Assembly (NCBI RefSeq): GCF_004193775.1
Contig: NC_041002.1
Span: forward strand, 41,207,038 to 41,271,037
Direction of reading: 5' to 3'
Origin: Glycine soja
Lineage: Eukaryota; Streptophyta; Magnoliopsida; Fabales; Fabaceae
Length of the DNA: 64,000 nt
Both the position numbers and the translations under genes were made by a program. Shown one piece after another: positions 56,857 to 64,000 of the stretch; positions within the stretch are counted from its first letter, which is position 1; every line of letters starts with the position of its first letter. The notes under the pieces were generated by a model, which ran no database searches, was not told the origin of the DNA, and worked only from the letters and a program-made list of their open reading frames with translations.

Positions 56857-57210
56857 ATGAGTTCAGAGTCAATTTGTGCATACATTTATATCAATGGTGA
56901 GATCATCCACTATTCAAGTGCAAATGTAGTTTTCAGAAGTGACAAGACAAAATCGATATTGTTGAATCCAACAATGATGCTACCAGACATAATCATCACA
57001 ATACAATCATCAATTAGAGATGTTGATGTTATGTCTATAATTATTGCATTATGGTATCATTGTCCTGTATACCAATTCAAAGGTCATGTTGAGTATAAGG
57101 CAATTCAAATTATTGATAGTGCGGATGTCAATAATACATGTGGGCTTGGTGAGCGATGCAAAACAGTGCGGTCAAGAGTCATGATGCAATGGGCATGTTT
57201 TTGTATGTAA
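56857..57210 (+). pseudogene. MULE transposase N-terminal fragment running into tandem repeats
   Basis: The frame from ATG 56857 begins MSSESICAYIYINGEIIH, like the N-terminal 'V.IYYNGEI' of Mutator-like transposases, continues with VDVMSIIIALWYHCPVYQFK, and after about 90 residues enters the first 140-bp repeat, where the frame soon ends. No catalytic region. It is separated from a matching C-terminal knuckle (57940-58075) only by the array. Confidence 0.5.
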
Positions 57211-57655
57211 TGTTTGCAGGTGCATACTGTTCACTCGCATGCATCGACAATCGCATTAATGCGAATTTCAATAATCTATGTGAGCTTGGTGAGTGATGTG
57301 GGATAGTGCGATCAGGAGTCATGATGCAATGGACATGTTTTTGTTTGTGATGTTCACAGATGCACACTTTTCACTCACATGCACCGACAACTGCATTAAT
57401 ACGGATCTCAATACTCCACGTGGGCTCGGTGAGCAATGTGGAACAGTGAGGTCAAGAGTCATGATGCAACGGAAAGACTTTTATATGTGATGTGTGCAGG
57501 TGCATACTATTCATTCACATGCACCAACAATCGCATTAATGTGAATCTCAATAATCCGTGTGGTCTTAGGGAGTGATGCGGAACAGTGTGGTCAATAGTC
57601 ATGATGCAATAGATAGGCCTTTTTTTGTGATGTGCACAGGTGCACACTGTATAAT
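57121..57655 (+). repeat. Four-copy 140-bp tandem array
   Basis: Units start at 57121, 57261, 57401 and 57541, exactly 140 bp apart, each with 'tcaata.t....tg.g' then 'gtcatgatgcaa' and 'gcatgcaccgacaa'-like segments. The fourth is nearly complete. Units differ by scattered substitutions but no indels affect the period. Confidence 0.9.
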
Positions 57656-57939
57656 CCCACCATTTCACAACACATCACACACAACAACATCCCCACAAAA
57701 GTAACCTTTATCCCTAAATCTCATAGCCTTCCCACTCACATCCTTCAAACACCACCCATGACTCCATGTAAATAAATATCGATTATCATTCGCCATAATG
57801 GTCAGATTACACACGACTCGATTAACATATCAACATACTCATGTGTAAACCCTATATTTATATACGTGAGTAGGTCTATTACCTCAATACAATTGATGTA
57901 GCAAGAATATGAAAGAGATCAATGGAATCCTGATCCAAG

Positions 57940-58075
57940 GAGAAGAATGAGTATAAAGGGTTGTCCATTTTCAAATCACATTCCCACTTAAATGGACAAA
58001 GAAATTGAACAGGATACCTAAAAAATGTGAAATTTGTCGGCAACAAGGCCATAACATAAAAAATTATCCCAACAT
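57940..58075 (+). pseudogene. MULE transposase C-terminal zinc knuckle
   Basis: The + strand reads GCPFSNHIPT, a stop, MDKEIEQDT, a stop, then KKCEICRQQGHNIKN. This corresponds to the 'GRPKSTRI..EMD....KKC..C.Q.GHNR..C' tail of Mutator-type transposases; the final Cys is Tyr. It is the best-preserved copy of the block also found at 580-730, 1630-1830 and 3690-3850. Confidence 0.55.
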
Positions 58076-59013
58076 ACCTTTATCTTCAACTTTTCCTTAG
58101 GCAAATATTATTGTTCATGTATTTTTATTTATGATGTATTATGGTATAAATAAATTATTTTAAAAAATGTTATCTTTTTTTTAAAATTCAATAATATAAA
58201 CTAAGATTTAATTTAATAAAATAACATCTAAAGAAAAAAACAATATAGAAGTTGGGTTGACGCAACTCAACTTCTTACCTAAAAAAAAGAAACAAAGGTG
58301 AGAAGTCGGGCCGTGAAAACAAGACTTCTCAAAAGGTAGTGTAGTTCGGACATTAAATTGAGAACTAATGTACATTGAGAATTATTTGGAGAAAAGTAGT
58401 GTAGATGGAGAAAAATTCCAAGGGTATTATATATATATATATATATTGAAATGGTGTGTTTCATAAGGAATATAAAGTAGTACATAAAGTATAAGAAAGG
58501 AAATTGCTTAGTTAAGAAAATTGCATGTAGTTAAAATCCTTTAAATATTTAGGAGCTTGTTGGGGATAAATATGTATTTCCAAGATCCAATCCATCATGT
58601 TATCGATTTTAGTAAAAAAAAAAAATTCTTTATTGTGTTATCATATTTATTGTTTTATTAAATTGTTAATTTGACAAGTCCTTGATTAAAATTAGAGACT
58701 TGTTATCATGATAAAGATTATGATAATGACAAACAAGTTTTTTATAATTTTAATCTAAATTGTTCTTGATCGTAAGATTATTGTGAATTGGACATCAATA
58801 ATCTGAATAGATCAATATATATGTTATGGTCTTTATTGGATAAAGATTAATAGATCTCATTTATTAAATTGTGTATATAGATGATGTACATATGGATGCC
58901 ATCATTGAATTCACTCAATCGAAAATTCCTAATAGTTAATATTATCTTGATATCTCAATAGGAAATTTTCAAGAAGAAATATAATAATTTCTTTTGACGT
59001 GAGATTATCATAG
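58076..59013. other. MULE 3' end and AT-rich flank
   Basis: After the knuckle, a block resembles 720-830 ('ttttccttaggcaaatatta') and then 'aagtagtgtagat' sequence (58330-58420) resembling the terminal segment at 1-100, consistent with the 3' terminal repeat of the same MULE family. A short (TA)n lies at 58430-58445. The rest is AT-rich, unrecognised. Confidence 0.4.
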
Positions 59014-59097
59014 TGTCATACCCTAATTTCGTCTGGGAATCTTTTGTTTGGTGGCATGCAACCTTGGCTTGACCGCTTCGAGGTACTTAACACCCAT

Positions 59098-59290
59098 CGT
59101 TAGGCAATCCATGAAGTTCCGCGACATGCCGGAAGTTGAGAGGAAGCATTGTTGCGCAATCCGTAAAGTTTCGTAACATTCCAGAGGTCAAAAGGGGCAT
59201 TATTGCGTAATCCGTAAGGTTTCGCGACATTACGGAAAGAAAATAAGTATCGTTACGTAATCCATAAAGTTCCGTAATATTACGAAAAAT
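59098..59290 (+). repeat. Four ~51-bp U3 repeats
   Basis: Units starting near 59098, 59150, 59200 and 59251 share 'g..aatccgtaaagtttcg' and 'acattacgg'. Typical of LTR enhancer-like repeats. Confidence 0.7.
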
Positions 59291-59457
59291 GAATCAGCAA
59301 AAAAAGGCAAAAGGGGGGTGTATTTAGTAAACTGGGGGTGCAAATATAATTTCCAAATCAGGGCCCTTCTAGAGGATTCTGGGCATTTCCTTGCTTAAGG
59401 TGGAAGCAACCTAGCTCGCCTGGGCGAGCTAGGCAACAACCTCCTCCCCCTTTTTCC

Positions 59458-59465
59458 TATAAATA
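59458..59465 (+). promoter_or_regulatory. TATA box of Ogre-like LTR
   Basis: TATAAATA, about 170 bp after the U3 repeats. Confidence 0.6.
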
Positions 59466-60289
59466 GGCGAAGGGAGGCTGTTCCAATGATCCCTTACCCC
59501 TTGGCTATGCATTTCAGCTATTTTTGGTGAAAAAAATTGTTTCCGTGAAGAAAATCCAAGCTGAGGTGCTTCTGTAACGCTTCCGAGATGTTTCCGTGAG
59601 CAAATCCGTGAAGGTTTTCCGTCGTTCTTCACCGTTCTTCATCCGTTCTTCGTTCTTCAACGGGTAAGTTTTCAAATCCGAGACTTTCAATTCATTTCTT
59701 GTTTTGTTAGCTTTCGTCTTTATTTCGTTCACTTTCGGTTTTCTTTTATTCTGTTTTTAACGAGCTTTAACCAATCGTTTAAGCTGTTTCCTCACCTAAT
59801 AAATGATAAAATGAATTTCAACTGATCATTTGTGTTGTAATATCGTTTAATCACTTTTAAAACAAAATCTAACCGATCGTTCACGTTGTAACCTCGGTTA
59901 AACCAAAAAAGGCAAAATAATAATAAAATAATCAAAATATCTTGAAAAATAATAATAAAATAATCAAAATATCTTTGAATAAAATAATCAAAAAAATCAA
60001 TCGGACATTTTTCTTTGGAAGTTTCCTTGGATCAATTGACTAATAATCAAAGTGAAACTAAGGTTAAAATCAACTCACAAATCAAGCTTTGTCTGCAAAA
60101 ATAAGTAAAAACCGTTTTAAGGTCCAATGCCTTAAACGATCCTTTTTGCTTTTATCAGTTAACATGGACCGTTCAAAAGCATAAAATCAACATGTAACTT
60201 TACCGCTTTTGCAAGAACTACGTAGGTCTGATTTCCTCATCACAATCGAGGATACATAGGAGCAAAAGCCCCGCTTTTGTCGACCACCC

Positions 60290-60425
60290 CAAGAGATCGT
60301 TAATGGTCCAATACCTTAACAATTTTCTCCTTTCAAAAACAAGAGATCGTTAATGGTCCAACGCCTTAACATTTCTCTCCTTTCAAAATCAAAAGATCGT
60401 TTAATGGTCCAACACCTTAAATGAC
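60290..60425 (+). repeat. Three ~56-bp repeats in the LTR leader part
   Basis: 'agatcgttaatggtccaa' followed by 'ccttaac' and 'tcctttcaaaa' occurs three times (near 60292, 60348, 60402), with a weaker relative near 60115. Confidence 0.7.
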
Positions 60426-60886
60426 CTTTTGTTTAGTCAAAATATATCTTGCAAAAAAAGATAAAAACAACTTAACCAACGTTCAGTTCTCAAAGAACTA
60501 CGTAGGTCTGATTTCCTTATCACAATTGAGGAATACGTAGGAACAAGGGAAACACCCTTGTCGACCACAAAAAGATAAAAAATATAAAAAGCATAAAAAG
60601 ACATAAAAAGCGCAAAAGAGAAAATAAAATAAATTGAAGTCATATTCGCACACTCGATTAAAAGCCTGTCGTCCCTTGGGACGGACGCGTGGGGTGCTAA
60701 TACCTTCCTCGTGCGTAAATACAACTCCCGAACCTTTCACACTTAAAGTTCGTAGACCACACCTTTCCGGTTTTTCCGACGTTTTCCTCGAATAAACGTT
60801 GGTGGCGACTCCGCGCATTTTCCTTTCCTGGAAGACGAACCCGTGAGCCCTCGCGTCGCCCTCCCGCCGAAGGGAGGATTGCGACA

Positions 60887-60905
60887 GTTTGCGACTCCAC
60901 TGGGT
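60887..60905 (+). promoter_or_regulatory. Primer-binding region
   Basis: 'gcgactccactggg' right after the LTR matches, from memory, the tRNA-Arg-type PBS used by Ogre elements, with the first bases altered (TTG rather than TGG). Confidence 0.5.
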
Positions 60906-61500
60906 AGTGTTTTTAGAGAGTTAGGTCTTCTAATCTTGCGCAATATCATGACTTCCTCTTTTGTCGGTTTCCTTTTATTTCCCTTACATTCTTGTATATA
61001 ACTCTTTGATGCTTTTAAGTGTGTTTTTTGAAATGTATGCATGAGATAGATATTTATTCATTTGATGCACTCAAACACCAACACTATTTGTACATATGGT
61101 GAGTTGAAAAGGGGCCTTATACCCGGGTTTATCAGAATATAAGGAGTGGAGGTGAATCTGTGGTCATGCTGGGTCTCCGACTTGCTTGATAACAGTGAAC
61201 CATCATCTAGAGTTTTTCTCTTTGATAACATATTGTTGCTGGTAGTCCCTACTGCCGCAATATGTTTGTTGAACGGGATGATACCTCTAGAAACCATCAA
61301 GAGAGATATGACCACCTTGGGAATTATCACTAAAAGCCTTTTAGTTCCTCCCGTTTAGGTCCCTAAAATAGGGGCACGAAGCAAACACGCGGTGTGCCTT
61401 TTAACCACTGCCATGCATATAACCTAAATGTCATGTATGCCTTTGTTGTATGATTATTTGAGGATATTGCCATGTTGTGTACATCCCCCTGGGTATCACC
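60906..61500 (+). other. Ogre leader, no firm gene
   Basis: A 70-codon frame at 61146-61358 (MEVNLWSCWVSDLL...) is open but of unknown meaning. Ogre elements can carry an extra ORF upstream of gag, so this may be its remnant. Confidence 0.3.
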
Positions 61501-62614
61501 CACAACCACACCCCTTGCATTCCACAGCGGGTAAAAACCCTCAGGGCCATTGAAGGAGGTGAAGATTATGCCTTTGCTAACCTAGAAGAGTTGTTCCTAG
61601 TACCCAATATCATCACCCCTCCCAAGTTCAAGGTGCCGGACTTTGACAAGTACAAGGGGACTACTTGCCCCAAGAACCATCTAAAGATGTATTGTCGGAA
61701 GATGGGGGCATACGCAAAAGATGAAAAACTGCTGATACATTTCTTCCAAGAAAGTCTTCTTGCGGTAGCTGTTAACTAGTACACTAACTTGGAACCTTCC
61801 CGAGTCCATTCATGGATGGACCTAATGGTTGCCTTCGTTAGGTAGTGTCAGTACAATTCTAATATGGCTCTAGATAGGATGCAACTACAGAACATGTACA
61901 AAAATAGGCATGAATCTTTCAAAGAATACGCCTAAAGGTGGAGAGATCTGGCAGCCCAGGTGGCACCCCCAATGACGAAAAGGGAGATGATAACAATGAT
62001 AGTAGACACATAACAGTGTCCTACTATGAAAAATGATGGGTTACACGCCTTCAAGTATTACGAATTTGGTCTTCGCCAGCGAAAGGATCGAAGTGAGTCT
62101 GAAAAGAGGCAAATTTAATCATCCTGCTTGGACGAATGAGACAACTGGGGCAAATGAAGTGGGTGAGAATAAAGGAGAAACCTATGCTGCGATTGCCGTT
62201 CCTACATGGAAACTTCCTACCAGCTCAACAAACATCATTACTCAGCCAATATCAGCCCTTCTCATTACCCACCACCCAGTTATCCACGAAGGCCATCCAC
62301 AAAACTCACCTACCACACAACCAATGCTAAACACCACCTTTAGCATAAACCAAAACACCAACCAAGGAAGGAATTTTGCAGCGAAAAAGCCTATAGAATT
62401 CACCCTAATTCTGGTGTCCTATGATGACTTGCTCCCATATCCACTCAATAATTCAATGGTAGCCATAACCCCAACCAAGGTTCCTCAACATCCATTTCTC
62501 CGAGGATACGACTCAAACGCAACGTGTGCTTGTCATGGAGAAGCCCCGAGGCATTCCATGGAGCACTGTATGACCTCGAAGCATAAGGTGCAAAGTCTAA
62601 TTGATGCAGGCTGA
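61501..62614 (+). pseudogene. Ogre-type gag, degenerate
   Basis: Starts in a frame with LRAIEGGEDYAF and PPKFKVPDFDKYKGTTCPKNHL, then CRKMGAYAKDEKLLIHFFQESL, YTNLEPSRVHSW, FKEYA and RWRDLAAQVAPP, the classic Ogre gag capsid region. Stops (TAG, TAA) fall at 61777 and several later positions, some at places where Trp or Gln is usual. A frameshift near 62030 moves the frame to the 193-residue section with ERIEVSLKRGKF, NTTFSINQNTNQGRNF and the zinc-binding CACHGEAPRHSMEHC. It ends at the stop after VQSLIDAG (62614). Non-functional. Confidence 0.8.
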
Positions 62615-64000
62615 CTGAAATTTGAGGAGAATCACTTGTGAATCCTAACATTGACAAGAAACACCACACATGGGGCAATTTTGAAAGCTGTTGTTAGATG
62701 TCTCTAAATGACACATCAGGATTTTCAAGTTTATGCCATTATTGTAAACCACAGTTACAATGCTAAATAAAATGGATAAATTTGACATCTTTGTCCCTCA
62801 TCCTTTCATAATTACATCTTTGCTTCCACTGGAATGTGGGTGCAAGCCGTTGGATTGTTTGCTCAAGCAACCTGCGCTTCTGAGTTTGGACAAGACCGTT
62901 TAATCAAAAATTACTCGTGCTACACATTCGGCGAGAGTTCCGTAAACGACGAGTAAAGCAAAAAAAGAAGTTCAAAAAAGAAAAAGGAAAAAAGAATTTG
63001 ATTCTGGTGTCCTATGATGACTTGCTCCCATATCCACTCAATAATTCAATGGTAGCCATAACCCCAACCAAGGTTCCTCAACCTCCATTTCTCCGAGGAT
63101 ACGACTCAAACGCAACGTGTGCTTGTCATGGAAAAGCCCCGAGGCATTACATGGAGCACTGTATGACCTCAAAGCGTAAGGTGCAAAGTCTAATTGATGC
63201 AGGCTGACTAAAATTTGAGGAGAATCACTTGTGAATCCTAACATTGACAAGCAACACCACACATGGGGCAATTTTGAAAGCTGTTGTTAGATGTCTCTAA
63301 ATGACGCATCAGGATTTTCAAGTTTATGCCATTATTGTAAACCCCAGTTACAATGCTAAATAAAATGGATAAATTTGACATCTTTGTCCCTCATCCTTTC
63401 ATAATTACATCTTTGCTTCCACTGGAATGTGGGTGCAAGCCGTTGGTTTGTTTGCTCAAGCAACCTGCGCTTTTGAGTTTGGACAAGACCGTCTAATCAG
63501 AAATTACTTGTGCTACACATTCGGCGAGGGTTTCGTAAACGACGAGTAAAGCAAAAAAAGAAGTTCAAAAAAGAAAAAGGAAAAAAGCATTTGATTCTGG
63601 TGTCCTATGATGACTTGCTCCCATATCCACTTAATAATTCAATGGTAGCCATAACCCCAACCAAGGTTCCTCAACCTCCATTTCTCCGAGGATACGACTC
63701 AAATGCAACGTGTGCTTGTCATGGAGAAGCCCCGAGGCATTCCATGGAGCACTGTATGACCTCGAAGCGTAAGGTGCAAAGTCTAATTGATGCAGGTTGA
63801 CTGAAATTTGAGGAGAATCACTTGTGAATCCTAACATTGACAAGCAACACCACACATGGGGAAATTTTGAAAGCTGTTGTTAGATGTCTCTAAATGACGC
63901 ATCAGGATTTTCAGGTTTATGCCATTATTGTAAACCACAGTTACAATGCTAAATAAAATGGATAAATTTGACATCTTTGTCCCTCATCCTTTCATAATTA
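62408..64000 (+). repeat. 593-bp tandem repeats of the gag 3' part (at least 2.7 units)
   Basis: Units begin at 62408, 63001 and 63594 ('attctggtgtcctatgatga'), spaced exactly 593 bp. Each contains the gag zinc-knuckle coding piece ending VQSLIDAG, a stop, non-coding sequence and a purine-rich tail ('aaaaaagaagttc...'). Units differ by only a few substitutions, so amplification is recent. The third unit runs off the window at 64000, and the true copy number is unknown. Confidence 0.93.

Larger units (their letters stand above)
59014..60886 (+). repeat. 5' LTR of Ogre-like element
   Basis: Starts TGTCATACCCTAATTTCG and ends ...GATTGCGACA. Contains U3 repeats (59098-59290), a TATAAATA box (59458-59465), an 11-bp-arm palindrome CCTAGCTCGCC/GGCGAGCTAGG near 59410-59433, a repeated 'gaactacgtaggtctgattt' block (60208 and 60497) and short tandem repeats at 60290-60425. 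The 3' LTR lies outside the window. Confidence 0.7.
59014..64000 (+). mobile_element. Ogre/Tat-lineage Ty3 element, 5' part (continues past window)
   Basis: A 1.87-kb LTR, a tRNA-Arg-type primer region, a leader, then a gag of the legume Ogre type with multiple stops, followed by tandem gag duplications reaching the window end. No pol is visible. LTR end motifs and gag wording agree with Ogre-like elements of soybean (from memory). Non-autonomous or dead. Confidence 0.75.

Noticed and set aside
57121..57655. Regular 140-bp repeats considered as a CRISPR-like array
   Set aside because: Plant DNA, contiguous units without unique spacers; an ordinary tandem repeat.
62445..63855. Three near-identical minus frames of 74-77 codons
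   Set aside because: Antisense to the tandem Ogre gag repeats.
1..64000. tRNA, rRNA and snRNA genes
   Set aside because: No tRNA with A and B boxes and foldable arms was found; the snRNA-type USE motifs are in LTRs with no snRNA body after them.

Overview
This is plant nuclear DNA, and several features point to a legume, most probably a soybean relative (Glycine). The evidence is the AT-rich intergenic sequence, dense nested LTR retrotransposons, an Ogre-type gag of the kind common in legumes, the CTCGCTTAGCGAG quasi-palindromes that I associate with soybean repeats, and Ve1-like receptor-like protein (RLP) genes. The species call is inference; no marker gene proves it.

Only two host genes look intact, both on the + strand and both leucine-rich-repeat RLPs of the surface immune-receptor type. 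One is a single-coding-exon Ve1-like RLP (20785-24156, TATA box and probable 5'-UTR intron upstream). The other is a five-exon RLP of the AtRLP1/13/15/CuRe1 type (40104-44600, four phase-1 introns). A 5' relic of another Ve1-like RLP lies at 19740-19960. A third interesting coding piece, on the - strand at 38187-39047, is a two-exon fragment of a GT90/rumi-type O-glucosyltransferase carried inside a Mutator-like element (a Pack-MULE).

Layout. 1-4385: a large foldback built from MULE-derived segments. 4741-12412: copy 1 of a composite repeat (LTR piece plus gutted copia), split by a nearly intact Reina-like Ty3 chromovirus (6082-11314). 13616-19445: a direct duplication with an internally deleted copia element exactly at its junction. 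19740-24156: the RLP relic and RLP gene 1. 24887-25836: hAT-like non-autonomous element. 26694-31155: LTR-like blocks, including a 3.5-kb TG...CA unit. 31168-33614: copy 2 of the composite repeat, which preserves the empty site of the Reina insertion. 33615-38065: AT-rich intergenic DNA. 38075-39370: the Pack-MULE. 40104-44600: RLP gene 2. 44780-50105: a decayed copia relic split by a very young Tnt1-like copia element (45440-50086). 50370-58090: decayed MULE and plant-mobile-domain (PMD) remnants with several tandem arrays. 59014-64000: 5' LTR and degenerate gag of an Ogre-like element running off the window, with a 593-bp tandem amplification of its gag.

History inferred from nesting: the composite repeat was duplicated before the Reina element entered copy 1, and the Tnt1-like copy is the youngest datable insertion (one LTR difference by eye). 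The two RLPs belong to different classes, so this is a mixed receptor neighbourhood rather than a simple tandem array. All comparisons were made by eye; identities are estimates.
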